Positions 1 to 9,189 of a stretch of DNA of 64,000 bases are shown here, piece by piece. Location: positions 998,001-1,062,000 of the forward strand of contig NZ_CP088020.1 of assembly GCF_021049245.1 (NCBI RefSeq). Reading direction: 5' to 3'. The position numbers and the translations under genes were made by a program. The DNA is from Radiobacillus kanasensis. Its GTDB lineage: Bacteria; Bacillota; Bacilli; Bacillales; Amphibacillaceae. The notes below the pieces were generated by a model. That model saw only the letters and a program-made list of their open reading frames with translations. It made no database searches and was not told the DNA's origin. How positions within the stretch are numbered: position 1 is the stretch's first letter; each line of letters begins with the position of its first letter.

Positions 1-162
1 GACGAAGTTGCCCTTATGGAAATCTCTCTTGAGGCATACCCGGATGACTTTAAACAGATCTTGTATGAGGCAATGGTCGAAGAATTAGAAGATCAAACCA
101 TTCCAACTACATGGCATACACAGTTTGACCGTACTCTAGTTGAAGTTGTCCCTACTCCCTAA
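1..162 (+). CDS. Phage major tail (tube) protein, C-terminal end (5' partial)
   Basis: The first frame is open from base 1 and encodes about 53 residues ending ...VEVVPTP before TAA at 160-162. It lies directly upstream of the tail chaperone and tape-measure genes, which is where siphophages place the major tail protein that polymerises into the tail tube. The visible fragment is acidic and too short for a family assignment by itself, so the call rests mainly on gene order and on the Fn3 domain encoded in the next frame. The last sense codon is CCC followed by TAA, a combination that allows a +1 slip onto an overlapping proline codon (see the next entry). Confidence 0.65.
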   Translation, partial: DEVALMEISLEAYPDDFKQILYEAMVEELEDQTIPTTWHTQFDRTLVEVVPTP

Positions 163-424
163 TGCGCCCTCTGGACTAGTAACATCCAATGTCACGGCTA
201 CAGGATTAACGTTGACATGGGATGCGGTTAGTTATGATGAGGGCATTTCAAATTATGAAATATATAGGGATGGAGTTTCAGTAGGGACAAGCGCGACAAC
301 AAGCTATTCGGATAGTGGGTTAACAGCTTCAACCACCTATTCGTATCAAGTAAAAGCTATTGGAGCAAACGGAAAAGAATCTGCACTAAGTACAGCGGTT
401 TCCGTTACTACATCAGCAGCATAA
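140..424 (+). CDS. Fn3 domain extension of the tail protein, probably made by +1 frameshift
   Basis: The +1 frame is open only from 140 (TAG at 137-139) and encodes one fibronectin type III/Ig-like domain: LTLTW, the YEIYRDG strand, then TTYSYQVKA. No ribosome binding site precedes the TTG at 140, so independent initiation is unlikely. Frames 1 and 2 meet at CCC-TAA (157-162): a ribosome slipping from CCC to CCT at 158-160 continues as PNAPSG into the domain. Phage Ig-like domains are known to be appended to major tail proteins by programmed frameshifting, and Listeria phage PSA uses overlapping proline codons with a shifty stop for +1 shifts. The extended product would decorate the virion surface in minor amounts. 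The domain is certain; the recoding is inference. Confidence 0.75.
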   Translation: MKLSLLPNAPSGLVTSNVTATGLTLTWDAVSYDEGISNYEIYRDGVSVGTSATTSYSDSGLTASTTYSYQVKAIGANGKESALSTAVSVTTSAA

Positions 425-450
425 AGAGTAGGGTAATCCCTACTCTTTTT
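423..450 (+). terminator. Intrinsic terminator/attenuator after the tail protein
   Basis: A perfect 11-bp stem (423-433 with 438-448) has a four-base loop and ends in a T run. It lies between the major tail protein and the chaperone. It would lower expression of the downstream tail genes relative to the abundant tube protein. Confidence 0.85.
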
Positions 451-473
451 CTGATGTTAAGGGAGTGTTTTGA

Positions 474-995
474 ATGGCAAAAATGGTATTTATTCGTATC
501 GGTGAAAAACTATATCCTTCAGCAATTACGAATTATTCATTGAGTGTTGGCCATAAGCTCGGTTTAATAGATGGATCCAATTTAAAGGATGTACTTGAAG
601 CCGATTCCGCATTGACAGTTGTTTATTTAGCTGCAATTGGCCCGAACAAAAATATTGATTTTTCATTTGATGAGTTTCTTTTTCTTTATAAAACAGATCA
701 AGAAGAACTGGAACAAAATTATACAGCGATTATTGATGCGTGTTTGGATGTCGTTCCTAATAAATTTGCGGAAGGTTTAAAGAAAAGTACTAACACTAAC
801 GTTGGAAAAGATCAAAAGAAAATTAAATACCCTAGATTAGAAATCGAATGTGTAGAGGACCGTTATGTTTTGTACTGTCTTGCATCAGGCATTGACAGTG
901 ATACATTCTGGCATCATCCGATACCTGATTTAGAAAGGATTTATGAAAGTAGACAGGCGTATAAAGCTTGGGATAACAATCCTAAAACGTATTAG
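474..995 (+). CDS. Putative tail assembly chaperone
   Basis: A 173-residue protein between the major tail protein and the tape measure, the position of the lambda gpG/gpGT chaperone. Residues 1-105 are mostly acidic/helical; a Lys-rich linker (about 103-118) leads to a second part with the Trp/His-rich segment DTFWHHPIPDL, similar in layout to the T extension. Unlike lambda, both parts are in one frame. A TTTAAAG heptamer at 776-782 sits in the correct phase for a -1 slip, and a -1 shift would stop at 791-793, giving a short form of about 106 residues. The start has a GGGAGTG ribosome site. The function is inferred from position; I did not recognise a specific family by sequence. Confidence 0.6.
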   Translation: MAKMVFIRIGEKLYPSAITNYSLSVGHKLGLIDGSNLKDVLEADSALTVVYLAAIGPNKNIDFSFDEFLFLYKTDQEELEQNYTAIIDACLDVVPNKFAEGLKKSTNTNVGKDQKKIKYPRLEIECVEDRYVLYCLASGIDSDTFWHHPIPDLERIYESRQAYKAWDNNPKTY

Positions 996-1006
996 GAGGT
1001 GAGAAC

Positions 1007-4000
1007 ATGGCGAAACAAAATGAAACACAGGTTAAGTTTAGTGTCTTTAATAAGGAGTTTAATGAAGGCATCAAAGAAATGGAAAAGGAAAGTACGAAGC
1101 TTCGAAAAGAATTTAGACTTCAATCGGAACAGATGAAAGATACAGCTAGTGCTACTGAGAAGTTGGAAGCAAGGGTTGAGTATCTAGGAAAAGAACAAAG
1201 CAATGTTAAAAATAGAATCAAATCAACCAGTGATCAACTGAAAAAAGCACAAGAAGTCTATGGCGAAAACTCTAACGAAGCAAACAAACTTTCCAACAAA
1301 CTTCTAGACTTGCGTATATCGGAACAAAAACTAGGTAATGCGATTAATCGTTCAAAGGCTGATATTGAACAGCAAAGTCAATCAATGACAGAGGCTAGAC
1401 AAGATGCACAAAAATACCAACAAGCGTTAGATGGTATTGCTGAAAAGGCTAATGAAACAGGTGATTCACTCTCAACAGGTCTGTCACTTCCGTTAGCAGG
1501 AATCGGTACAGTTGCAGGAATGAGTGCTATGGACATGGATGGTGCTCTGAGATTGATGACTGGTTCTTTAGGTGCAACTGGCGATGAAGCCAAGCAACTA
1601 GAATCAGATATGCGTGCTGTTTGGGAAGATGGTTTTGGTGACAATCCGGAACAAGTTGCTCGATCAATCGCACTCATTAAACAAAATATTAAGGACATTA
1701 ACAGTGGTGAAGATTTACAAAAGATAACTAAAAACATGTTAATCTTAGCAAACGCAACGGAAGCCGATATGAGTGAAGCTACTCGTGGTGTGAATCAGTT
1801 AATGCATAACTTCGGATTAACAGCCCAAGAATCAATGGATCTGTTTACCAAAGGGCAACAAGAAGGTTTGAATTTTTCACAGGAAATGTTCGATAACATA
1901 TCGGAATACGCTCCGTTGTTTAAGCAAATGGGATTCACAGCGCAAGAGTATTTCACAATTCTAGCAAATGGTACAGAGAACGGTGCATATAATCTAGATT
2001 ACATTAACGACCTAATGAAAGAGTTTAATATACGTGTTCAGGATGGTTCTGATACAACAGCAGATGCTTTTGGTCAGATGTCCAAGGAAACACAATCCGT
2101 ATTTAAAGCATTTGAGGATGGTAAAGCAACCACAGAGGATTTATTCAATGCTGTACTACCAGAGCTCGAAAAAATGGAAGACCAGGTGTTGGCCAATCAA
2201 ATTGGTGTAGAATTGTTCGGCAGTAAGTTTGAAGACCTTGAGAAAACGACTGTGTATTCGTTAGATAACGTTAATAACGCTTTTGAAGATACGGAAGGCG
2301 CTATGGATTCATTTGCGAAAACCCAGGAAGATGCTTTCGGTGTTAAATTTAAAAAGACAATGAGAGAGCTCTTGAGAGCGATTGAACCAATTGGCGAAGA
2401 ATTGCTTGATATGGCAGATGATGTAACACCTAAGATTGAAGAGATGGCAGAGTGGTTTGTTAACCTCGATGATGAAACGAAGGATTTCATTGCCACTTCA
2501 GGATTACTAGCAGTAGGATTAGGACCTGCATTAAAGATATTTGGCTCTTTAACCTCTCTAGTGGGTGGTTTTACAAAAGGTTTAGGCAGTAAGGGGTTAA
2601 GTGGCACGATCCTACGATTAGTGAGTAGAGCTGGCCCTATTGGGTTGGCTGTAGGCGCGCTTGGTGGATTAGGAATAGCTATTGGGCAAGCCATTGAAAA
2701 GAAAAACGAGCTTAACGAAGTCTCCTTGGAAACAACTAATGCCATGTTGAAAGAACATGAATCAACGAAAAAAATGATTGATGAGTTTGACAAACTAAGA
2801 GAAAGCTCAAAACTAACCAGAGATGAGTTTGCACGATACATTGATCTTCAAACAGAATTAAAAACGGCTACTGATCCAGGAGTTATCACAAACATAAAAG
2901 ATGAAATGGCAAGTCTGGAAGAAAAGTCCGGATTTACGAATGATGAACTTACGGACATGATTAAACTGAACAGCGATTTAGTGAAAGCCCTGCCTGAAGC
3001 ATCAGATGAAATAACAACACAAGGGAACAAAGTAGCTGGTACTACTGATGAGCTTAGGAAATATAATCAAGAGCTCGCACAAATGGCTACGGTGGAGATT
3101 GAGAAAGAGTTCTTTGAAGCACTGGAGAATCAAAATACTCTGCTTCAAGATAGAGCTGCACAACAGAGACAGATGAACGGGTATAAACAAAAGGAAGCCG
3201 AGATTAGCCAACTTTTAAATGATTATAGTGGTAGGGAGCTTGATGTTTTAAGAGAGCAGGTTGAGGAAGAACTCAAATCCCTACAGGCAAAACAAGCCAA
3301 AGTGAGAGCCGGTACAGCGGAATGGCAGGAATTACAGAAGCAAATAGATCCGTTACAGAAACAATACAATCTCATAAAAGATGGTGAACAAGGTCTACGG
3401 AATCAACTGTTAACGATTAAAAATCAGAGAACAGAACAACAGATAAAGATAGATAATACAACTAAGGAAATTGCCCAGCTTGAGCAGATATACCAAAGAC
3501 TACAACTTAACTATCTGACAAGCGCTGGTATAACGGAAGAAAAAGCACGTCAGGCTGTTCAAGATGGTACTGCAATACAAGCTATCGATACGAAAATAGC
3601 AAAGCTACAAAAGGAAAAGGAAACACTGAAAGAACAGACTCCTATAAACATGCGTAATACAGATGAATATCGAAATGCAGTAGGAGCAATTGATAATCAA
3701 ATCGGTAAGTTAAATACAACTAAAGGTAAGATTAGAGGTCTGGCCAGTGATGCACGTAATTACACAGATGAGCTTAGTAAAGATGTTACCAAAAACGTCA
3801 ATGCAATTTTAAATCCGAAGGCTAGCTCGTTAGATGATAGGTTATCAGAGACAGTTTGGAAGACTATATCATTAAAATATTCAAACGGAAACGGACACCA
3901 CGTTCCAGTGGGATATGCTGATGGAACTAACTTTCACCCAGGTGGTCCTGCAATTGTCGGTGAGGAGGGACCAGAGATAGTGAAAGAGGGCAATAAATTG

Positions 4001-4315
4001 TCACTGCGAAGCTTTGGTATTATTCCTGACCTTAAACGAGGAGCTCGAGTATTTACAGCAGAACAGACGTCCAAAATGTTATCTAAGTTACCTGGTTATG
4101 CAGGTGGTGTTGGGGTAAGTCCAGAGCTATCTAGAAGCTTAGATAATATGAGTTCTATGTTAACTACTACTCAAAATAATACTAACCGGATGAACGTTGA
4201 TGTAGGCGTGGGTGATGTTATCATCGATGGAAGATCTGTAGGGAGTATTGTTTGGAAACCCATTAAGGAATTCATTGATTTGGACAATAATATTAAATCA
4301 GAGTTTCAGGGGTGA
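1007..4315 (+). CDS. Phage tail tape measure protein
   Basis: A 1102-residue protein that sets tail length and probably helps DNA entry. The N-terminal 130 residues form a coiled coil rich in Lys, Glu and Gln, followed by a TP901-type tape-measure core (about 150-470) with repeated helices. Gly-rich hydrophobic segments lie near residues 490-565 (GLLAVGLGPALKIFG; GPIGLAVGALGGLGIAIG), and further coiled coils run from about 575 to 930. The C-terminal region has the GYADGTNFHPGGPAIVGEEG motif that commonly ends such proteins. An AGGAGGTGAG ribosome site precedes the ATG. It is the longest gene here, as expected for a tape measure, and its stop lies just before the distal tail gene. Confidence 0.93.
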   Translation: MAKQNETQVKFSVFNKEFNEGIKEMEKESTKLRKEFRLQSEQMKDTASATEKLEARVEYLGKEQSNVKNRIKSTSDQLKKAQEVYGENSNEANKLSNKLLDLRISEQKLGNAINRSKADIEQQSQSMTEARQDAQKYQQALDGIAEKANETGDSLSTGLSLPLAGIGTVAGMSAMDMDGALRLMTGSLGATGDEAKQLESDMRAVWEDGFGDNPEQVARSIALIKQNIKDINSGEDLQKITKNMLILANATEADMSEATRGVNQLMHNFGLTAQESMDLFTKGQQEGLNFSQEMFDNISEYAPLFKQMGFTAQEYFTILANGTENGAYNLDYINDLMKEFNIRVQDGSDTTADAFGQMSKETQSVFKAFEDGKATTEDLFNAVLPELEKMEDQVLANQIGVELFGSKFEDLEKTTVYSLDNVNNAFEDTEGAMDSFAKTQEDAFGVKFKKTMRELLRAIEPIGEELLDMADDVTPKIEEMAEWFVNLDDETKDFIATSGLLAVGLGPALKIFGSLTSLVGGFTKGLGSKGLSGTILRLVSRAGPIGLAVGALGGLGIAIGQAIEKKNELNEVSLETTNAMLKEHESTKKMIDEFDKLRESSKLTRDEFARYIDLQTELKTATDPGVITNIKDEMASLEEKSGFTNDELTDMIKLNSDLVKALPEASDEITTQGNKVAGTTDELRKYNQELAQMATVEIEKEFFEALENQNTLLQDRAAQQRQMNGYKQKEAEISQLLNDYSGRELDVLREQVEEELKSLQAKQAKVRAGTAEWQELQKQIDPLQKQYNLIKDGEQGLRNQLLTIKNQRTEQQIKIDNTTKEIAQLEQIYQRLQLNYLTSAGITEEKARQAVQDGTAIQAIDTKIAKLQKEKETLKEQTPINMRNTDEYRNAVGAIDNQIGKLNTTKGKIRGLASDARNYTDELSKDVTKNVNAILNPKASSLDDRLSETVWKTISLKYSNGNGHHVPVGYADGTNFHPGGPAIVGEEGPEIVKEGNKLSLRSFGIIPDLKRGARVFTAEQTSKMLSKLPGYAGGVGVSPELSRSLDNMSSMLTTTQNNTNRMNVDVGVGDVIIDGRSVGSIVWKPIKEFIDLDNNIKSEFQG

Positions 4316-4320
4316 GGGTT

Positions 4321-5769
4321 ATGAAAAGTAAATATAATTTTGTAATTAAGAAAAATAACCAAAACTTTGATATGCATGAACTCGGAATCTGGGTGGAATC
4401 ATTTCATATATATTCCCCTCACGCAGAGCGGAAGAAGCTTATAGTTCCAAATAGGGCAGGCTCCCTATTATCCTCTACAAGAATTGCAGAAAGAAGAGTA
4501 GCAATTACCATGCAAATTGAAGAGGAAAATGAAAATAATTATGAAACTATTAAGCATGACATTTTTGACTTATTTTTTTCTGAAAAAGAGTTTTCCATAG
4601 TTAGAGATATAAAACCAGATAGAGAGCTTTTTGTGATTCAAGAGGGAGAGTATGACATTGAAAACCTTACAACGACTGACGGTAAATTTTCTATAGATTT
4701 AACGATGCCAGACCCCTTTATTTATGGATTGCAGTTAGAAAAAGTATTTGAAAATGATTCTTTAGTTTTGACCAATCCAGGGACCGAAAAATCAAAACCA
4801 ATATTTGAATCTACTGTTCTGCAGGATACCTCTTTCGTACAGATTGTTAATGAGAATGGGGATTATATGATGGTTGGAAAGCCAGCACCTGCTGATCAAC
4901 CTGTTATTAGTCCTTATGATGAAATCTTAGTAGATGATTGTTCTTCTACCGTAGCGTGGGGAGCCGTTCCTTCGATTGAGTCAGGAGATGTAGCAGGGAG
5001 CATTGGGGTGTCAAACGGTAGGTTTGTACCTACAAGCTACGGTACTGGTACTGGTTGGCATGGTCCAGCTCTCAAGCAAAGCCTTTCTTCTCCTTTGCAA
5101 GACTTTAATATTCAAACATGGGTTGAATTTAATACAGCAGCTAATGAGTTGGGGCGAATCCAGATACATTTATTAGATGTTGATAACAATATTGTTGGCA
5201 TGTTATCAATCTTTGATTCTTATTCACAGTTTCAAGATGCAGTAGGACGTTTCAGAGTTGGTCCACTAAGTGGACCTTATAAATATGTCATGTCAGAAAG
5301 ACATCCTTATTGGATACCTAATTTCTATGGTCGGTTGGCCTTGCAACGACAGGGAACGCGGATATCGGCACAGATGGATTTTTATGATTCTAACACTGGT
5401 AGATACAAATTTAACCTAGCGGATGAATTCTATGATTATCAAGGTCAGTTTCAAACTCCTATTTCACAGGTTCAAATTCATTTTGGACAATATCGGTCTT
5501 ATGCTGTAGCAACAATGAATATGGATAAGGTTAGAGTTATACGCTTAAATGAAATCGGGGAAAATGAGATACCTATACTCGCTTATGCAGGTGATAACTT
5601 GGTATTCGACCATCAAAATGACATTGTTTATTTGAATGGTATGGACATAAAAATGGAGAAAGATTTTGGTGCATCTTACTTCAACATTATGTCAGGAACA
5701 AACAGGATTTTTACTTTCCCACAAGGAGCTTTAGATACTAAAGTGAAATGGAGGCCAGCGTATAAATGA
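4321..5769 (+). CDS. Distal tail protein (Dit-like)
   Basis: A protein of about 482 residues immediately after the tape measure. The first 150 residues match the siphophage tail-component (Dit) pattern: a beta-rich hub domain with the loop PNRAGSLLSSTRIAERRV and a conserved end DLTMPDPFIYG. Residues ~210-420 look like an added beta-sandwich, possibly carbohydrate binding, as in evolved Dit proteins; the last 60 residues return to the Dit fold (FDHQNDIVYLNG). I chose the ATG at 4321 because AGGGGTGAGG lies just upstream; a GTG at 4312 overlaps the tape-measure stop but has a poorer ribosome site. Dit joins the tail tube to the baseplate and tail-tip protein encoded next. Confidence 0.85.
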   Translation: MKSKYNFVIKKNNQNFDMHELGIWVESFHIYSPHAERKKLIVPNRAGSLLSSTRIAERRVAITMQIEEENENNYETIKHDIFDLFFSEKEFSIVRDIKPDRELFVIQEGEYDIENLTTTDGKFSIDLTMPDPFIYGLQLEKVFENDSLVLTNPGTEKSKPIFESTVLQDTSFVQIVNENGDYMMVGKPAPADQPVISPYDEILVDDCSSTVAWGAVPSIESGDVAGSIGVSNGRFVPTSYGTGTGWHGPALKQSLSSPLQDFNIQTWVEFNTAANELGRIQIHLLDVDNNIVGMLSIFDSYSQFQDAVGRFRVGPLSGPYKYVMSERHPYWIPNFYGRLALQRQGTRISAQMDFYDSNTGRYKFNLADEFYDYQGQFQTPISQVQIHFGQYRSYAVATMNMDKVRVIRLNEIGENEIPILAYAGDNLVFDHQNDIVYLNGMDIKMEKDFGASYFNIMSGTNRIFTFPQGALDTKVKWRPAYK

Positions 5770-8489
5770 CACAAATTCATATTTTGGATCATCAAACTGA
5801 TTCCATTCTAGATACAATGGATAATGAGGGAGTTAATCCGTTTTATCAAGATAATCATATTGAAGTATTAGATGGAGAAGAGACGTTTAGCTTTTCTACA
5901 CCGAAAGATATACGCGCTGCACAACATTTAAATAAACGTAACCGAGTCATTATTCCCGGGAATAATGGCTCTTTTCGTGAGTTTATTATTTATTATAATG
6001 ACACCATTAATAATGAAGTAGAGATACGTTCACTTGCATCCTATATTGAACTCAAGAAAAACAAGCCTATCGCTCCTGTTACACTTAACGGTCAAACCGT
6101 AAATTCTGCGACAGATTTTGTCCTATCCGGTACGGGATGGGAACGAGGTAAGACAGAGTATTCAGGCTCGTTAACGATTGCATTTGAAGAGCATATTAAC
6201 CCTTATGATGCCCTGAAAAAGATTGCTTCTGCATTTAGTTTAGAACTACAATTTCGGATCGTAACCGATGGGAATAAAGTTGTTGGTCGTTATGTGGATC
6301 TTCTTCAAAGGGTTGGTTCCTGGGAAGGGAAAGAAATCGAGTCCGGAAAAGACTTAATTGGGATGAAACGATTTGAAACTACACAACCGGTTGTTACAGC
6401 TTTAGTTGGAGTGGGTCCAGAAAAAAGTGATGGCACTTATGATATCGTTGAAGTAACAAATGAGGAAGCGCGTCAAGCATGGGGACGAATTGATCCTAGT
6501 TCAGGTGTTCCAGTTCATTTATGGGACATTTATATTCCAGAATCCACAGATCAGGATATGACAAGAGAGCGTCTTACTACCTTGACAGAGAATGAACTAC
6601 AAAAACGAATCAGTTCCTCGGTGAAATGGGAAATTGATGTAGCGACACTCGAAACCATTTTCGGCAGGGAGCACGAGAAAGTATCTTTAGGTGATACATC
6701 TCGTGTAAAAGTCACGGAGCATAATCCTCCTGTTTATTTGGATTCTCGCATTATCGCGAGAAAAGGTCCAATTACGGACGTATATCAGAAGAAACATACA
6801 TTAGGAGAAATCATTGAGCACAAAGAAGAAGACATCAACCAAATTAGAAAAGAACTACTTAAGAAGATTGCTAAAAAAATTTCCGAGGAACAGGTTTTAG
6901 GGATAACGTACACTAAGACTGAGGTTGATAGCAAGGATACCCAAACGGAAGCAAACGCTGAAAACTTTACAAGAGGATGGTCGCAACAAGGTGCAGATGT
7001 AACGAGCGAAAACACCGCAGCTGATACAGCTAAAGTCGGGGGAACAGCAGCAAACACTGTTCGTGATCAAGCAGCAAATTCTATTCAACAACAAACAGTT
7101 TATAATGGAGTGACCTTTAGTAAAGAAAAAGGGTTAGAAGTTGTTACAAGTGATAACTTGGTAAAAATCGTCCAAGATGCTACCCAAGGTTTTATGATAC
7201 AAAAGAGGGCAACAGTTAACGATCCATGGGTTAATTTCTTTTATGTCGATTTGAACGCAAAGGTAAATGCTAGAGACGGTGATTTTTACATTGTTGACGG
7301 TAAAACAGGAACTAAAAGTTCTATTGTATTTCGATCAAATTTACTAAAAGACCATTCCTTTGAAAGTGTGCGATCAGTAGGCTCGACCTATTACGGGGGA
7401 AATTCCCTTATCCGAGATATGCAGGTCACATCATCCAATGAATGGTCGGGTTGGATGGCTCAGGGTACACCAAGAGTTTTGTCTGTTTACCAAACGGATG
7501 CCCCTACCAGTTTGGCCATGTATGGTCTAAAGTCTGTTATATGTGGAAGAGGCGATTACGTCTGGCAGACTTTAAATGCTGAGAGCGCTGGAAAACAATA
7601 TACGTTTTCCTTTCATACACGAAAAGCACCTGGTCACGCTGCCGGACCTCCAAGGTTTCTAGTTCGCTATTACAGATGGAATCAAGATACATTAGAAAAA
7701 CTATCTGAAGAATACTTTGATTATCCTGCACCAACTAGCGAAAAAGATATATTAAGGTACAAGGCTACCTTTACCACTCCTCCTGAAACAGCAGTAGTGA
7801 GAATGTATCTTTTAACGACTGTGGATTGGGCTATGTTTGATGGGGTTCAACTTGTTGAGGGATCTGTTCCTGTTCCTTATAATCCAGAAGATGGTCTTCA
7901 CAATCTTATGTATGGTTTTCAAGATGCAGAAAGTTTACATGCATATTACCTTTATGGGAATCACATTAGATCCTATGGAGATTTAACTGGTCGATTAGTT
8001 CATAATGATCACTATTTTAAAATTTTCCCATTCAATAGTACCACTTATAATGACGGTAGTAGGACGCAAGGGTATTATGATGGTCCGAATAGAAGGTTGA
8101 ATGTATATGCAGCAACGGATTCCGGCTCTGGACCGGTAGAGGTCAATTTACCATACAGTGGTAGTGCGTTTACAGCTTACAACTTTAATAATGCTTCATC
8201 AGTGGAAAATAAAAACAACATTCGAGACATAAATACGGAAGATATGGCTAGTATTTTTGATTCCTTAAACTTCCGCAACTATACCTTAACTGGAAATGAA
8301 ACAAGGGTTAAGACAGGTATCGTTATAGAGGAGCTTGAATCATCTGCAGGGTATTATTTAATCAATGGTGATGGAAAATCAATAGACTTATACGGCCTAG
8401 TTTCTATGATGGCTGCAAAGGTAAAGCAACAAGATGATAAAATTTCAACATTGGAACAAAGAATTACAGCACTAGAAAGCGCCATATAA
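5766..8489 (+). CDS. Tail-tip/minor structural protein (Tal-like) with S74-like C-terminal chaperone
   Basis: A 907-residue protein overlapping the Dit gene by four bases. Residues 1-370 match the prophage tail endopeptidase/minor structural N-terminal module (IHILDHQTDSILDTM; VHLWDIYIPE). A coiled coil follows (~360-385), then repetitive Ala/Thr-rich sequence, and at ~515-700 a beta-sandwich resembling a carbohydrate-binding module (DHSFES; QTLNAESAGKQYTFSFHTR). The last ~90 residues resemble a peptidase S74 intramolecular chaperone: SSVENKNNIRDI, then GIVIEELESS, ending in a heptad coiled coil (KVKQQDDKISTLEQRITALE). In that family the chaperone trimerises the fibre and is cut off at the Ser. 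The protein probably contacts the cell surface. The N-terminal call is secure; the S74 call is moderate. Confidence 0.85.
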   Translation: MTQIHILDHQTDSILDTMDNEGVNPFYQDNHIEVLDGEETFSFSTPKDIRAAQHLNKRNRVIIPGNNGSFREFIIYYNDTINNEVEIRSLASYIELKKNKPIAPVTLNGQTVNSATDFVLSGTGWERGKTEYSGSLTIAFEEHINPYDALKKIASAFSLELQFRIVTDGNKVVGRYVDLLQRVGSWEGKEIESGKDLIGMKRFETTQPVVTALVGVGPEKSDGTYDIVEVTNEEARQAWGRIDPSSGVPVHLWDIYIPESTDQDMTRERLTTLTENELQKRISSSVKWEIDVATLETIFGREHEKVSLGDTSRVKVTEHNPPVYLDSRIIARKGPITDVYQKKHTLGEIIEHKEEDINQIRKELLKKIAKKISEEQVLGITYTKTEVDSKDTQTEANAENFTRGWSQQGADVTSENTAADTAKVGGTAANTVRDQAANSIQQQTVYNGVTFSKEKGLEVVTSDNLVKIVQDATQGFMIQKRATVNDPWVNFFYVDLNAKVNARDGDFYIVDGKTGTKSSIVFRSNLLKDHSFESVRSVGSTYYGGNSLIRDMQVTSSNEWSGWMAQGTPRVLSVYQTDAPTSLAMYGLKSVICGRGDYVWQTLNAESAGKQYTFSFHTRKAPGHAAGPPRFLVRYYRWNQDTLEKLSEEYFDYPAPTSEKDILRYKATFTTPPETAVVRMYLLTTVDWAMFDGVQLVEGSVPVPYNPEDGLHNLMYGFQDAESLHAYYLYGNHIRSYGDLTGRLVHNDHYFKIFPFNSTTYNDGSRTQGYYDGPNRRLNVYAATDSGSGPVEVNLPYSGSAFTAYNFNNASSVENKNNIRDINTEDMASIFDSLNFRNYTLTGNETRVKTGIVIEELESSAGYYLINGDGKSIDLYGLVSMMAAKVKQQDDKISTLEQRITALESAI

Positions 8490-8527
8490 GGCGTATTTTT
8501 TATGTCTGAAAACAGGGGGTGAAAAAA

Positions 8528-8695
8528 TTGAGTAGATATCTACAAGGCTTCATCGATGGGTATAGCAAAGCAAATGAAATAAAATCATCAACAAAGGTTA
8601 ATGTTGAATTAGGTGGCAGAATTATAGCCGAAGAAATCTATAAAAATGTCACAGAATTGCAAGAAAATGAAAAACAAATGGGAAATAATTTTTAG
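8528..8695 (+). CDS. Small phage protein of unknown function
   Basis: A TTG-started ORF of 55 residues with a good ribosome site (CAGGGGGTG) lies between the tail-tip gene and the holin. The product is soluble in character and has a helical C-terminal half (RIIAEEIYKNVTELQENEKQ). Small genes in this place are common in Bacillus prophages, but I do not recognise this family. The spacing to its neighbours (38 and 36 bases) fits membership of the late operon. Confidence 0.6.
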   Translation: MSRYLQGFIDGYSKANEIKSSTKVNVELGGRIIAEEIYKNVTELQENEKQMGNNF

Positions 8696-8731
8696 CTATA
8701 ACGCCAAGAAAATTTGAGAGGGGAATAACGA

Positions 8732-9142
8732 GTGGAAAACTTATTTAAAATCTTAATCGCAAGTGGAGGTACAATTGTCTCTTATTTATTCGGGGGGTGG
8801 TCGACATTGTTACAAATTCTAATGGTATTCATCGTAATCGACTACCTAACCGGATTAATGGCTGGGTGGGGTAAGTGGAATAGCAAGGTAGGTTTCAAAG
8901 GCATTGCTAAGAAAGTGATGATATTAGTTCTGGTAGCTGTTGGTCATGCAGTTGATACAGTTCTTGGAGGAGATAGCCATTTCATTCGTGATGCGGTTAT
9001 CTTCTTTTATTTGGCTAATGAATCTCTATCTATTATTGAAAATGCTGGACGAACAGGATTGCCTATCCCAAATGTATTGAAAAAAGCTGTAGAGACATTA
9101 AGTGAGAAGTCAGAATCAGAAGTTAAGAAGAAGGTTAAATAA
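8732..9142 (+). CDS. Phage holin (Cph1/holin_4 family type)
   Basis: A 136-residue membrane protein starting at GTG with a GAGAGGGG ribosome site. It has an N-terminal hydrophobic segment (~8-25), a second over ~27-45 with the family-typical VIDYLTGLMAGW, then GFKGIAKKVMILVLVAVGHAVD and a third segment, IRDAVIFFYLANESLSIIEN. These motifs match the toxin-secretion/phage-lysis holin family. It lies directly upstream of an amidase, forming a standard holin-endolysin lysis cassette: the holin opens the membrane so the amidase reaches the wall. The C-terminus is charged (SEKSESEVKKKVK). Confidence 0.93.
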   Translation: MENLFKILIASGGTIVSYLFGGWSTLLQILMVFIVIDYLTGLMAGWGKWNSKVGFKGIAKKVMILVLVAVGHAVDTVLGGDSHFIRDAVIFFYLANESLSIIENAGRTGLPIPNVLKKAVETLSEKSESEVKKKVK

Positions 9143-9170
9143 GGCGCTCAATGGAGTGCCTTTTTATTTT
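9143..9170 (+). terminator. Weak hairpin between holin and amidase
   Basis: GGCGCTC pairs with GAGTGCC (one G-T wobble) around a four-base loop and is followed by TTTTTATTTTT. It may partly terminate late transcription. Confidence 0.5.
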
Positions 9171-9189
9171 TGAAAAGGAGAGGATTAAT

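Noticed and set aside
2197..3211. Minus-strand ORFs of 60-214 codons inside the tape measure gene
   Set aside because: Shadow frames of a strongly coded gene; they lack ribosome sites and their composition is Ser/Pro/Leu-rich as expected for antisense of Glu/Lys codons.
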